This document shows positions 39,269 through 52,662 of a stretch of DNA of 64,000 nt, piece after piece (position 1 is the stretch's first letter; every line of letters begins with the position of its first letter). The notes under the pieces were generated by a model. That model did not search any database, was not told where the DNA came from, and worked only from the letters and a program-made list of their open reading frames with translations. The DNA is from Serinus canaria (taxonomy: Eukaryota; Chordata; Aves; Passeriformes; Fringillidae), in assembly GCF_022539315.1 (NCBI RefSeq), contig NC_066314.1:60063543-60127542 (forward strand), given 5' to 3'. The position numbers and the translations under genes are program-made.

Positions 39269-41379
39269 TATATGGCTGCAGCAGTCCCTTAATTTTATAA
39301 TTCATCTCCACCAAGATCCTATCTGTGCCTTTACCAGCAAAATTAATCTGAAAAAGAGATAATGAATCACTCTTGCTGTCTTTAAAAGACCACGGGGTTC
39401 AACTATCATTCAAAACTACAGAGTGTCCTATTGGAAGAACAAGAAAACAACCATTTGTTTGATATCAAAAGAAAGCCCTAAGTTATCAATGTTTTAAACA
39501 CCATGAATCTTCTGAATTTAAAAAAAAATGAATGTTTTATGCTGCAAATCAGAACATGAAGCTGACAACAGAAGAGTGGCTGGAGTGGAGAAGTCTTATT
39601 TCAGCTAATGTCCCAATCCAACCAAACCAGAATTATGTAGAACAGGCAAGGTAAAGAGTTATACTAAGGATGCTGATACCAAGTATTGAGAAAGAAAGAA
39701 TGTAGTAAAATGACCTCCTTTTAGCACTGCTCCTGGTAAGTGCTACATACAATATTGAACACTGGATAGAAGTGAATATGCACACTGGATAGAAACGGCT
39801 CCTTTAAGGTTTCACACGTCTAAGAACACAGAATTGTGTCTCCATTTTATATTCCATTCCCAAAACATTGCTGTGAGACTACAAAGAGCTACTACAGGTC
39901 AGTTTTTACCCATAGGAATAATTTTGTGTTTTATAATTTCTAGTTGATGGCCAAGGCACATACTGAGAAAAGCCCCTTGGGCAGTCTGTTACCTCCAGAC
40001 GACATGGAAAATACACACAGAATGTTCATACTCAGCATTTTTTGGCAAAGTCATTTCATTCTTCAGTTCAAATTTCTTCATATTATAGTCTCTTTTCCTT
40101 CTTTCTAGTTTTATTTGGGGAATAAAAATATGCTTGCAAGATTAATATCACAGCATTAAAGTCTTATTTCCAAAAGAAGCTGAAGCTTATTGTTAAAATT
40201 GGCCTATCCTTTATTTGAGTCATTTTGAAAATTCATTTTAATGCTCCCAGGTTCATATAAAGTTCCTTCAGTGTATTTACTGATCAAAATCCAAAGTTCT
40301 TATCATATCAAAAGGCATTTAAACAACAGATGACTCATTTTCCGTTTGTTTACTCTGACCCTTTCCACTGCAATTTTCCTAGAATTTATTTATTGCCAGA
40401 TTTTATCCTCTGTGCTGGCCAAGTTAAAACTGTATATATTATATGTGTGTCAAAACTTTCACATTTCTTAACTCAAAATCCTTGAATTCATAACCTTGGT
40501 CTTCTCTTCTTGAAGTTCTCTTAATTAGAGCTGCAAGCTTTAATTTATATTGTGTGTCAGTGGTTTGAGGGCTTTTGTGCCAGGTATACTTATTTCCAGG
40601 GAAAGAATACTCATTCCACATAGTTATACTCATTTCATTTCCTTTACCAGTGTTGATAACTATCTTATGTGATAGAATATAGAGATTTCAGGTCCTCTCT
40701 CCCATGAAAGATTTTCAGAAAACTCTCTCCAGAGGGAGAAGCAAAATGCACTCGGTGTGGTTATTCTTCTGTTGCTTTTCCTTCAGGAGATGGCATTTGC
40801 ATGGCTGATAAACACCAACACATGTGCCCTATCAACCATTCCTCACAGTCCCTGTCACCCTGCTGCTCCCTTTGATGCTTCTCATCCTTGTTGCTCTTCC
40901 TCCAACAAAATAAAGCCACTGAAATCACTGCATCATGACCTCCTGGTTTGATACAGACCTTCAAAGATGGAAGAGTCACATGCAAGCTATGCAATATTCC
41001 TTTGAACTGCACTGTATACACAGAGAAAAAAAATATTGATCAGATTGTAAGAACTTGCTTTCCTGCCTTGCTTTTCTGGGAAGCAGAATGTCATCCTGTG
41101 GTCAACTTTGTACAGACTGGAGAAGGGTAAAAACTGACAAAAGATAGCTGGTCAACAACTTCCAGGGAAGAAATCTCATTTTTCATTAAGATCCAAGAGA
41201 GTAAGGAAAATCACTCGGGCACTGTGCAGCAGCACAGGAACAACAAAGATCAGCAGAGCAGGAGGTCCTGGGGGGCATCTGTGTATACAACACTACTATC
41301 CCAGAATTGAAATATTTGTGTAATGGTTTGGCCTGTTTCTTCTTTAATGCGCCTGACAATAATGCAGTAGTTCCTCTGG
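39269..41379. other. Intergenic, no gene seen
   Basis: No coding sequence recognised. The part just before 41380 could be older CR1 sequence, but I cannot support that. Confidence 0.6.
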
Positions 41380-41497
41380 TTTCCAAGACAGCACTCTGAG
41401 CAACCAGATCAAGGTGAAGACGTCCCAGTTCATTGCAGGGGGTTGGACTAGATGGTCTTTAAAGCTCATTTCCAACACAAATTATTCAATGATTTTT
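41380..41497 (+). mobile_element. CR1 LINE 3'-terminal fragment, sense
   Basis: GAGCAACCAGATCAAGG is followed by GGGGGTTGGACTAGATGGTC and TTTAAAGCTCATTTCCAACAC, which is the last hundred or so bases of a CR1 element. It is strongly 5'-truncated. Confidence 0.85.
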
Positions 41498-44400
41498 TTC
41501 AGGATTCATTCAATTATCTGAAATGGGGTCTTCCATATTTTCCATCACTATCCCACAAAAGGCAATACCTTCCAATCTTGAATGATATCACTGACCTAGC
41601 ATAATTTAGGTTGCCTCTGGCACAGAACAGGTGATTTCTGTGAACTGAAGCCTCTCTGACAAATGAATGCCCAAAGTGATCCTTTCATTTTTTCTCTCTA
41701 GGAGATTTTTGAACTCATAATGATTATCACAGATGCATCTCATAGAGGCTAAATTTAAAGCTAAAAGCTCTCCTCTTGGTCGTAGTTAAAGTTCACATTT
41801 TTTAATATATCATTTTGTTGGACATGCGAGAAATGTCTTTATTTCAGCCATGACTTACCACTGCTATTTCAATGTAAAATTTTTAAAAAAACCAAAAAAC
41901 AAAGATGACTTTGTGGCTCAAAATAAGTCCACCTACAGTGGCCTCTAGGTTGCACAAAGCAGTCATTATTTTATAGCCATCATACTTTATCCTTGTTTCT
42001 CCTAAGTGCTGTGCTTGTGCAAATATCCCTTTCTAGAGCTGTAAGGTCCTGGCTGGGTTATAATATCCTTGAGTAGAATTGTCTTTTTAACTTCCATGTC
42101 TTTCAAAAGGCTACTATATTCTGTCTGTTTTTCAGGCCCCAACCCATAGTATATCAACAAGTAAATTTATGAACATCATTTCAGCTTGGTTCCAAGAGAG
42201 AGAATATCCCACAATGTAACCTTCATTTTCTGCAGAAGATAATATGATGGGTATGAAACAGACTCATTAGTACTTTATGAATCCCCATTTTGGTTTATAG
42301 TATGATAAATTCAAGCCACCTTCTTTCTCTCTTGCATAAAATAACTTTCTTAAAACTTTTACTGGCCTGTGTGACCAAACAGAAATTGTCATTTTTCTTT
42401 ATTATTTGTCTCAGTAGAAAGTTTTGAAGCATAAACTAGAAAGTAAATCATCCACATTTTTAATGAGACATTTTATGACATCTCAACATATTCTGCTTTC
42501 AGAAACTTGTTTTACATTTTGAGATTTATGTTTATTACAATAATTTAGCATATTTATAGTCTCATTACTATGCTTATTATAACATGTAACTTGCCTATAT
42601 TTCCAATCTTTTATTATTTTCCATTAAAAAGACACTAACAATACAGAGACACAATTCAAAGTTCATTAAAGTTTGGAGCAGATTGATTCAATCCCAAGTC
42701 CAAATACTTTCTTGCTATTATTACTCAATTCATGAAGGCACTATTCTCAATGTGAATATATCTAACATCATTTCCCATCTCTTTTATTATTCTTTCTTCA
42801 TAATTTCCTACTTATTTCCTCTTGAGAAGAGAAAATGTGGCTCCTTTCCCATCTCTGTGCTGGAAGCAGATTTCACCTTGCTCAAGGCAAGCTGTAGTCT
42901 TTACCTCCCCATCTTTGCTCCTGCCTGAAACACTTTCTGCAAAGTCTGCACATAAAGAAACCAAAGAGTTCAGTGAGTGTCGCAGAACTTAACTGCAATA
43001 TTTTTATGTGACTTTGAAGTCAAGTATTAAATAAGCACATTTTCTTATAACTCCTTCAAAATTGTCATTAGATATATTCCAAGTAACCTTTTACTAAGTT
43101 TGAAAAAGGAAAATAAACAACACTTTGAACAATTGCAACTTTATTACAGATTTAATTCAAAGATTAAATCTCTGTGCTTTTTAATTTATTTCTCAGTAGG
43201 CTACAAGATTACATAATTTCTGAAAAGGAATAACACTGTGTAGGAAAAGTGGCTGACAAGTGCAGTCACACTCTTCTTCTATGTACAGTAACCAAGAAAC
43301 ACTGTCAGTAATTAAAAATCAGCTTTTGGAGAACACAGAGAAGATCTTATGCTTGACAAATGTAGTAAAGTTTCAGCAAAACAGCCTAGTTTGATACAGA
43401 GAATATTTTTCTTAATCACTTTTATTTCACACTGAAGCCCATAATATATAGTTGTCCTTTATAAGATGGAATACAAATATAAAATTTGTCTTTTTGAGTA
43501 CTTCTCCTTCTGGAAGAGATAAAAACAGGCATAGAAGGCTCTTAACTACCTGAACAGCATTATTGTCATTTGATTGGGGCTCAAATAACCATTAAATTCA
43601 TACTTAGAACAAAAAAATTGCCAGCAAAAGGGTCAAAGTCCTGGACTGGATCTCAGGATTCAAGACCTGTATGACTTTAGGCAAAGTGAAGTAGAAGATC
43701 TCGTGGGGTTTTCTATTGTCTTCATTTTCCAGCTGGTAAGCTTGGATTTGTCATGCAGCTTTTTGCTGCCCTGTCTGTCAGCCTGACTTACTGAGGTTAT
43801 TTTTTAAAGATAAATTCAGAGTGTTCCTGAAGTGGACACAGGCTGTGCCATGGACAAATCCCAGCTCATACAAGGATGCAAGGCTCGCTTTTTTTTCCCC
43901 TTCACCTTTTTTCACTCTCCCTTGGCTTTGGCTCACACTTTGGCTCACACTTTGTCTTTCAGAGGAAAGAAGTGTGGCCACATGAAGCCAAACATTATAT
44001 AGTGTAGCCATGCTATTTTATTTATATGGCCAAATCCCATTTTTCTTTTAATTTATATGGCCCAATTCCCATGAATATGATGGCAGAAGCCCAAGGCATT
44101 TTTGTCCCCCACTTCTATTGCAGACAGCAGGAAAAGATAAAATGAGCTCTGTACTGATACAGCTTGGGAAATATATTGATTAAAAAAGGTCAAACTTCTA
44201 CTCTGGTTTGGATGAAAAATGCATTCCTTGGTCCCACATACAACCACTGAATGCACAGAACTGTGCTTTTCATGTTGTAAGTTATTTGTTCTTGGATTTT
44301 TGGTCCATGTGGAATTGCAACTGTAAAACCTCATCATCCCTAGAAAGCAATTTTCAGTCCTATTTCATTGCTATGAGTAGACAAGAAATCCAGAGTTTCT

Positions 44401-47400
44401 TCCTCTCCAGTGAACTGCCCTGGATAGAAGAATGAGAGCATTAGTCTGTGCTTGTCTGTGCATTCCTCTGTGTGCTCACACACAAAAAATGAAGAGCCAC
44501 ATCACCCGTTACTAATAGACTGCCAAAGCTCAGAGCAGAGCACAGCCCAGCACTGCACAGGGGCTCAAAGAGCTCAGAGCAGCTTTCACAATGGGGAAGG
44601 AGAGGAAGCTGAGGAAGAAAACAATCCTAGAAAGCTGATACAACACAAAGAGATCCATATTAACAGTATTCAATTTTCTTGATTTGAGCTATTGCCAAGT
44701 TGTTGTTTCAGAGCTGTGGAATACAGCATAGAAGACAGAGCCTTTCTTCAGCCATGGCCCTATGATGGAGAAAAGAGCTAAATTACTCAGTCCAGGAGGG
44801 AATAAACAAACTGTTACTGATGGATCCCAGTAGTGAGAGGAAAGCTAATGGAAAGTAGCTCATGCATGTTTTCCATCTGAATGCAATTCCTACAGACACA
44901 AATTTTCATCTTCTTTTCCATCTAAAATGCATAAAATTGGGTGTATGCATTTTACATGTATGTTTGCCTATAAATTTTTGATGAAACAACCTAATTTCCT
45001 TTCCATACTGTGTATTTTTTTATTTTTGGCATCTTGCAAGAGAGCAAGGTCTGTCTCATCTTTGCCACTGCAGTCTGAGTTATACTGAACTCTTTAGAGA
45101 GGGGGAGAAAGGAGAAGAAGGCATAAAGCAGTGACAGGAGAGACCCCCAAGAGGAGTGAGGGGCAGCCTGCAAGAGAGAACAAACCTGTTCAACTTGAGT
45201 CACCTGCCAGCTACTGCCAGCAGATTTGGTGCTGCTCCTTCACCTGCCAATCCCACAGAAAACCAACCCAATAAAACAGAAATTTCTAGTTTTGCAGCAG
45301 CTGCAGGAAGGCAAGCCTGGAATCTCACCCTGTGACCAAGCTGCTGCTACACCCACCACAAAGGAAAGGACAAAAGCACTTAATTGAAAGTGCAAAAAAA
45401 GAAGTGGAACCTATCATTTTGGCAGCAAACGATGTGAAAGTCAGCATTGCACAGCACCCTGAGACAGGCACTTCCTTTGCAAAGCAGAGGAGGCTGTAGG
45501 AGTTTCTGCAATGTCCTCCTGATGGGCAAGGGGAAACAAACAGACCCACAAGGATCAGAGTGGTCAGGAAGGAGATTTATTAGAGTTCATCCATTTTAAC
45601 TGTAAAAATGTCAAAAAAAACTGTGATTCACTTATTGATTAATTTACATTCTAAATGAAACAGTGATTTAACAACTGAAGGCCTTTGGTGTTCTTGTTAA
45701 AAAAACAGAGTTTGGGGATGAAATTCCCATCTTTCTGTGCACATGATGCCAGGTCTAGTGGGGAAAACCTTCAGCAGGGCTTTCAGAGAGGCTGGAAAGG
45801 AACCTGTCAGTAACAGATGTCCACAGTGATTTTCCAGTTAAATTACTGGCCACTGTGTATTGTGCAGTCCCTTCTTCCAAGTAAGATCTAGACAAAAAAA
45901 TAAATGTCCTTATCTGCTTGGACTGCTTTTGGGTTGAATATTCCTGTATAAACTGCCTGTTGAGATAAGGGCTTTTTGCAGCTGCAGGAAATAAATTAGC
46001 ATCAACATCATGTCTAGGGATCAATTAATTTTCATCAATGTCAAAAAAAAAGTACAACTTGAACAAGATCAGCCAGACTGGATTCAGATTGTGGAGAGAC
46101 TGTCAGATTCATTAAAAAAAAAATCTCAAGTGTGTTGCCAAAACCAAATGAAACAGATTCAGTAGAGGCCAAGACAATATCAATCCATGCTGTATCTGCA
46201 TTACTGACAGTGGATTCACATCAGGGATGTATTTAGAAGCATTACTTCAGAATTTCAGGAAGCACTTTATCCCATTTCCCATTTAGAATGATTGCCTGGA
46301 GTTGCCAAAGGGGAGTGAAATGCAGTGTCTGCTGGCACAGAGAAAGAAAATCCTAGTTCCAGTCTTCATGAATCTAAAAATGAAACAGGATACTACAGAG
46401 AGCACAATGGGTCTGCCCATATTTCTACAATTTATCTTAAAGATTCCACAAACTGGCAAAAAAAAAGCAGCAGCAAAAAAATCTCCTGCTAATAGGACAA
46501 TGATAGCTGACTTCAGGAGCAGTAACACATAGCAAGGAACAACTGACTGGCACAGAGAACTTCCACTGTCCACATTTAACATCTGGATCAACAGATGGCA
46601 GGTGCTGTGATCCAGAGAAGTATACATGAATTTATTATGCAACAGGGGAGCAAAGGGTAGGCAAATGAGAGTGTTTGAGTATATTGATCCAGCCACAGCT
46701 AGAGAATGTTTGTAAGAACCCCCCAAGGTTTCATCTCATTTTGCAGATGGCTGGAAGGCCCTAGGTGCCTGTTTGGGTGATGCTGTCAAGTTTGGTTCAT
46801 GAACACACCTGAAACACTTTGCAGTCTTTGGAACAAAGCAAGCAATTTAAATTTGGATTTCATCCATTGCTTACTCTCTACAGGTTAGAAATATGTTTCT
46901 AGCAAATATTTGGGTTTACTTCTTTAGACCTTCACAATTTTGAACCGTGTTTACACACTTGACCTTCACCATTAAAGCTGATGTGTATTCTAAAGCCCCT
47001 GGACACCTTGCAAGACCACCAAAACTACAGCAGTGGTTTGATGTCCAACTGCAAATCTCAAATCTCCTACAGATGTTTCAAGCAAAATATTTAAAAGCAA
47101 CTCTCAAAGCAAAGTCTACACATTAGCACTAATCCAGGTCAAGATCAGGACAGTTAACCACAGGGACAAACTAAGTAAAAATCTCTTTCAGAGAGTCTGC
47201 CAGGAGTGGAAATACCATAATAACAGTAGAATTTAATTACTCCTATGTACATTTAAATGTCACTCTGGTATTTTTAGACACTCTACAGGAATGTTTCATT
47301 GATAAGCTAGTCAGGCAACTCAAGGGGAGCATCTGATTTTGTCTCTCTTCCCAGTGGCATTTTTGGATCGTGTCATAGTGTTACTATCAAGGACTATCTC

Positions 47401-47579
47401 TGTAATAACCACTAAAATGTGTTTATATTCAACATTCTTCAAGGAATGTGAAGGCCAAAAAAAAAATCCTCTGCATTAGTGTTTGACTTCAAAATGTCAG
47501 TTTAGAAGCAGCCAAAAATGCTAACTGAACATAAAGGAATTATTATGTGCAGAATGGAAAGAAAATAGGAAAAGAAAGG
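41498..47579. other. Intergenic, no gene seen
   Basis: About 6 kb of AT-rich DNA with a GC-richer part from about 45,050 to 45,560. The minus frame at 46283-46726 (147 codons) is unrecognised. No mobile element identified. Confidence 0.6.
43926..43955. repeat. 14-bp tandem duplication
   Basis: The unit TTTGGCTCACAC occurs twice in tandem and accounts for the Ser-Val-Ser-Gln-like frame on the minus strand. Confidence 0.8.
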
Positions 47580-48240
47580 AAATAATGACTACATCACTGT
47601 GTAAGTCCAAGGTGTCTCAGCACCTTAAATGCTGTGTGCAGCTCTGACATCCCATCTTAAAACTGTAGTGATGAGCAAGAAAAATGAAGGCTGATAAAGA
47701 TGACCTACATCTGAAACAATTTGCATAGAAAGGGAGATGAAAAGGTTAGAGGACTTTTCAGCCTGGAAAACCAATTTCAGAGGAACACAACAGTGAACTG
47801 CATAATCAGTAGAACAGACAGAATGAATAAGAAACTCTTATTCTCTTTTTTTTTTTTTTTCATAATACCAAAAATAGATTACATCAAATGAAATTATCAT
47901 TCAGCACTTTGGAACAACACAAAAGGGAACATGTCTCCTCATACCCTGTAATTAAGCTGTATAACCTATTACAGAGGGGCAATAGTCATGCAAAAAGGCA
48001 TCATTCAAACAAATAGGGCAAAATCATTAAAGGCAATTAAACACAAAGGTGCTGCCTCTGGCTGGAGACATCCCTGAGCTGCACACTGCTGTAAGCTGCA
48101 GAAGGATACTCAGGGAGTACTGTTCCACCTTTGTGCTGGTTTTATACCAGACATCCACTGCTGGCCACCATGACAGCATGGTAGGCTGCCTTAGGGTAGC
48201 CATGGTTCTTGTGCACTCCCTAAACCATGCTGGAAATGCC
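47580..48240 (+). mobile_element. Ancient, decayed CR1-like LINE 3' end, sense
   Basis: The order of segments matches the 3' part of old CR1/L3-type elements: ATGCTGTGTGCAGCTCTG near 47628, GAGGACTTTTCAGCCTGGAAAA near 47750, ACATCAAATGAAATTA near 47881 and the GGGAACATGTCTCCTCATACC region near 47926. A poly-T run (47846-47860) is inserted in the middle. It is too decayed to be mobile. Confidence 0.55.
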
Positions 48241-50941
48241 TAGGACATTATCTTTTTTTGTGTTATACCCACCACTCATTGTGCTAACAGCAAAACCTAA
48301 AAGGAGTTATAAACTTTAAAAAGCTTAGGAAACCAGGCAGCTTTTTATTGCAAACCTGTTTGCATTTATTTTGAGCCAGGATCAGATTGGACTGTACTTT
48401 TCCTGACCTCACTTACAAAAAATGTGCCCATAAAATGTGGATCAACCCAACTGATCCAAAAAAAAAAAAAAAAAAAACCCACACCCAAGAAAACCTCCCT
48501 AGACTGTTGGGAAGCTCCATTGCCATGGAGCAGCTCCTGACAGCAGTCCTTGCAGGCCAGATGGATCTGCTGGGCTTACACACAGCTTGCTTATAAACTC
48601 TTCTGGCAACTGGAGTCTAACTGAGATTTTCCTTGCCCAAGAACAGAGGCCAGCCAGCTTTGGGACTGCTTTGTGTAGTTAGGAATTGCACAATGAACAG
48701 GCATGCACACTTCAGTGTCCTTCCTGCTTCATCTCCTGTAAGTTTTAGTGGATTCTGTCCTTCTCTCATGGTGACTGGGGAGGATGGATGCATTACCTGC
48801 TGTTATGAGATGAGTGTCTGTTATACCAGGTCTTTCATGTGTGCATCCTCAGGCTGCGGATCAACAGAATCATACAGAAATAGTCTCCCATCACACATTA
48901 AATATATTAAAAGCAGATTAGGAAGATATCTCTGTTATTCTAGATACAGTTAATCCTGTTTTACAGCAGAAAATGAGTAGATATACTCCTCAAGCCCCCT
49001 TAGCACTAATTTCTACAACTTTGCTAAAAAAAAAGGAAAATAAATTAGGATATTTTAATGAAAATATGAATTTTTATTTTGCCTGAATGACAGATGTTGA
49101 CAATTCTTATTTTTTAAAAAATGTAGTTTTATCTCAAAGTTTTATCATCTTTTTGTTGGGGGAAATATGACCAATGGAAACTCTTTTACTAACACTAGGG
49201 GGGAAAAAAAGTGTTTTAAAATGTTACTCTAATACTTTCCTCAATAACTCCATCTCATACATTTCAAAATTGGGAGCCAAAAAATAAGATAAGCTTTTCA
49301 GTCTCTGGGATACCACATTTCTTAAGGAAAAACATTTAATTTCTCCATCCCTGCCTTGTATATAAAGATGAGACACCAGTCATTTGGATGGTATTGTTTC
49401 CTTGTAGCACAAGGTGAAGTCAAAAAACTCACACATGCAGCACCCAGTGAAAGAGTGCCTTGATAAAATTCAGAGCCTCTAGGTGCTACTGCATGCAATA
49501 ACAGCTCAAATAAACACAAATAAACCCCAGTGTCCTCACTTTCAGAATATTTATATCTCCACTTACACATACAGCACATTCTTTTACTACATCAAAATGT
49601 TGATGCCTGGGAAAGCATCCACACCTGAGACAACAGAATAAGTGTGTTACCCAAAGCAGTGATTGCAGCTTCCTGGAATTAGCCCCACTCCATTCCTTTC
49701 CTTCCAAGCCCTGCAGACAGTCACAGTGCATTGCTGCTCTTTCTAGCACAGGATCTGATGGCACCATTTGAATGTGTCTTCCCACATCTTTCCTGGCTGT
49801 CTTCCCAGCTCCCAGATGACTCAAGAACTGACAGATGCAGGGCATAACCTTTGTTCCAAAAACTGCTTATGTGCATCTCTGAGGCTGAAAAGGGAGAAAG
49901 AAAAAGAAAACACACTATTTTAAAATATTACATTTGATTGTTAAAGTGAGAGTCTAAAAATGATAGGATGAAACAGAGCACAGGGATTTGGAAAGGAAAA
50001 GAAACAAGGAAAAGAGAACTCTTAGTCACAGGCAATTGCTTGAGTCAGCAGGACAACAGTCCAACACATGGACAGGGCCATGCTGTTACTTTATTGATGC
50101 TTAAATGCAGCATTACCAGCTTTGCCCATATTTCCCTGCTGCTCAGTTTTGTCTGCTTTGCCAGCAAGCCTTGAGCCTGCTGTGATAAACTGGGCAAGAA
50201 GAGCACAGCCAGGGGAAAGTTATCCACAAGGTATTGACTGGCTGGGACAGAAGGGGCTTTGCCACCTTCCCCAAGAACTTGCTGAGCACCCCACCTCCAG
50301 ATCACAGTGTGCAGGTGGTCCTGCCACACACAAAGGATCAGCTGGGAGACGGAAAATTTAGATTAATGCTGTCTCCTCCATTCTTAATCTCTGAAAAATA
50401 TCTTCCCAATGGGGCTGTGCAGCCAGACTGTCCCCTACCCACAGTGCAGTGAGCCTACTATCAAGTAAAACATTCCCCAGGATCTATCTGGGGAAGCTCC
50501 ACAGGGATTATTCACAGTCAGGCATGTTAAAAACTTTGTCTCAGTTCCCTCTGTTCCTGCTGCCTCCTTCACTGTGACAAAACCCTTTTACAGCATCACA
50601 GAGGACAGATGTCACTGTAAACAAGGACAGCCACCCTTTCTCTTAGAGACTGCTCTGCTGTAGCAGAGCACAATCTAACCCCACAACTTGTGCTGGGCAC
50701 AGCCTTCAAAAACATCCCTTGGCTAAAAGCAGCCCAGCAAAGCTCTCCAGTGGATCTCTGGCAGCACCACCCCATTCCCATCAGATCCTTACTGTGTGGC
50801 AGTGACACCACACAAAGCTGCTCCTCAGACTGTGGTGCAGTTTTACCTGGGGGCTGCAGTACTGGCCAGCACCAGCTGCCCCCCTGCTCTAGGTGGGATA
50901 GACACCAAAACTCCCAGCTGCAAGGAGAAATAAAATGAGGC
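48241..50941. other. Intergenic, no gene seen
   Basis: GC content rises rightwards, but CpG stays rare. Several overlapping frames on both strands (for example 50596-51072 on the minus strand) are unrecognised and likely reflect reduced stop frequency. Confidence 0.6.
48458..48477. repeat. Poly-A run (20 A)
   Basis: A homopolymer of 20 A. Other runs of 15 or more bases occur at 9534-9549 (T), 30789-30803 (A), 33184-33199 (A), 47846-47860 (T), 52735-52749 (A) and 56365-56387 (A). None is preceded by a recognisable processed gene copy. Confidence 0.95.
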
Positions 50942-51044
50942 CTGAGTGATGGAATGAACTTTGTTAATGAGGGCAGGATGCAGGCGAGTCCTGCCCAACT
51001 GCACAATGAAAAAGAGGAGCCTGAGGAGCCACTGTTATCTGCAG
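50942..51044. repeat. Unclassified dispersed repeat, copy 1
   Basis: About 100 bp align with 53851-53959 in the same orientation: CTGAGTGATG, GAACTTTGTTAAT, GCAGG..GAGTCCT..CC, AACTGCACAA and GAGCCACTGTTATCTGC are shared in order. On the minus strand the TTTGTTAA position corresponds to a possible polyadenylation-signal region, so an old LTR end is one option. Confidence 0.6.
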
Positions 51045-51584
51045 TCCTTGGCTCTCCTGAGACATAAAGCAAAGCTCATGGCCATGCAGCAGTTTTGGTA
51101 TGGCATTGCTCAAGTCACTTATTCAGCTCCAGGAATCCCAAAACCAGTAGTTCCACACCCACATCCAATTCCCTCATGGAACTGAGTGAAGGCTTGTGAC
51201 GTCTCAATGAGAATAATTTTCATTGTGTGTGTATGTGTCTGTGTGTGACTGTGGCTTTCCTTCCCTCAGGCAATTTGCTGCTCCCTTGAACTCTGTCTAG
51301 GTCAGGGAGAGAGCCTCAATCATAGCCCTTATTTCGTTTATTGCAATATCTCTTACAGGCAGAGAACTGCTATCACACTCATTTTACCAATGTAAAAATA
51401 GCACTTTTCCTCTAGGTGTCTCAGAAAAAAAAAAAAAAGAAAAAGAAAAAAAAAACTTTAAATTATCCTATAGGACCAAACAGATCATCTACTGCTTCTC
51501 TGTTTCCAAAAATGATGCTAGAGTGAAATAAAAAATTCTACTGGAAGAAGATAAAACCAAAATTGCAGTAAAATACGGCTCTCG
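51045..51584. other. Intergenic, no gene seen
   Basis: Single-copy-looking sequence with a short TGTGTG patch near 51225-51250 and an A-rich run at 51426-51455. No gene. Confidence 0.6.
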
Positions 51585-51844
51585 GGTTTTAAAGCACGCA
51601 GTTAACTCTTTCCTGTGCACTCTCTAAGGGCGCTGTGCCGGGGCTGGCACCGGGCGGGCTCGGCCGTGCCGTTCCAGCGAGGGGACACGCGGTGGCACTG
51701 TGGCCTCTCGCTCCTCCTAAGGCTTCTCCTGGCCGGGAGGAGTTGGTTCCTTCCCTTTCCCTCGGCGGGATCACCAAACCCAACCAGAGGGAAGGGGACA
51801 CATGTAGGGAAAAAATCCCGCTCTTCCTGATTAGCCGCTACCTG
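51585..51844. promoter_or_regulatory. Isolated CpG-rich block abutting the LTR
   Basis: About 260 bp of GC- and CpG-rich DNA (for example around 51630-51690 and 51700-51770) stand out from AT-rich neighbours and end exactly where the LTR begins. I recognise no gene in it. The open frames on both strands reflect base composition. It could be a small CpG island, a distal PKP2 promoter or enhancer, or part of an unrecognised element. Confidence 0.5.
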
Positions 51845-52299
51845 TGTTAAAAACAGGTTAGAAACTGTTGTAAAACAGTTGATAATTGTTAAACATATAG
51901 TGTTAGTTTGGTTATTATATTGTAAAAGGGGTTTAAAAGGGTAGTTATAAGAAATACGGTACTCAAGGTACCATAACACACCTCAGTAAAGTGCACCACA
52001 CCCCAAGGGAAAGAGCCAGCCTGGACACAGCTGTAATGGGCCAATCCAGCCCCTTAAACCTTCGTGCAAATGAAGGATCCAAAAAGAAACCAATCCAAAG
52101 GGACAAAGAACAGGATAAAGGGGCTTCTGACCCACTGAATCCGTGCCGCTCCATCGGGGACATCCCAGCGGCGGCGCTGCAGCATCCTCGGCGGGAGCGC
52201 TCCTGCTCGGCCCGGGCCCCCCTTGCTTTAGGCCTTTCTTTGTCTTCTAATAAAAGCTGAAATCACTTTAGTGCCGGGAGCCTGCTCTCGTTTTTAACA
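51845..52299 (+). mobile_element. Solo LTR of an endogenous retrovirus
   Basis: The element begins TGTTAAAAAC and ends GTTTTTAACA, a perfect 10-bp terminal inverted repeat, giving a 455-bp LTR. It has a TATA-like TATAAG at 51946-51951 and a polyadenylation signal AATAAA at 52249-52254, about 45 bp before its end, the expected order for a + strand LTR. No target-site duplication is evident: the flanks are TACCTG on the left and CTTTGA on the right. No internal retroviral sequence adjoins it. The class is undetermined. It lies about 3.5 kb upstream of the PKP2 start codon. Confidence 0.8.
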
Positions 52300-52605
52300 C
52301 TTTGATACAACACCTTCAGCTACAGGATCCAAATAAAAACGGGGGAAAACCAAACCTTGGGCGAATGGCAATCCACTTTCTATGTGGCCCTGGAGATTCA
52401 CACATATTTCTGGGTGTATTGAAGATGCTGTTTCACATTTAAATGAACACATCAGTGTTCTTACTTACACCCGTTTTTCCTGCAGCTGAAAATCATCTGT
52501 TTCCAGGGCACAAACCTGGCTGGTTCCATGAGTCCTAACAGAGAGAGAGGGACTGGGAAGGAAAAAAAGAGTGACAGAAAGAATCACCACAACTTTCATA
52601 TAGAA

Positions 52606-52662
52606 ATCACTTGTGATATCTATATCACAAGGGATATAGATATCTATATCTATATCTATAGG
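52606..52662. repeat. Inverted repeat and (TATATC)n tract
   Basis: CTTGTGATAT (52610-52619) and ATATCACAAG (52622-52631) form perfect arms with a 2-base loop, followed by a short TATATC array to about 52660. The Tyr/Ile-repeat frame here is an artefact. Confidence 0.9.

Noticed and set aside
38868..39314. Lys/Glu/Arg-rich and Phe/Leu/Ser-rich frames
   Set aside because: They are translations of the GAAA microsatellite.
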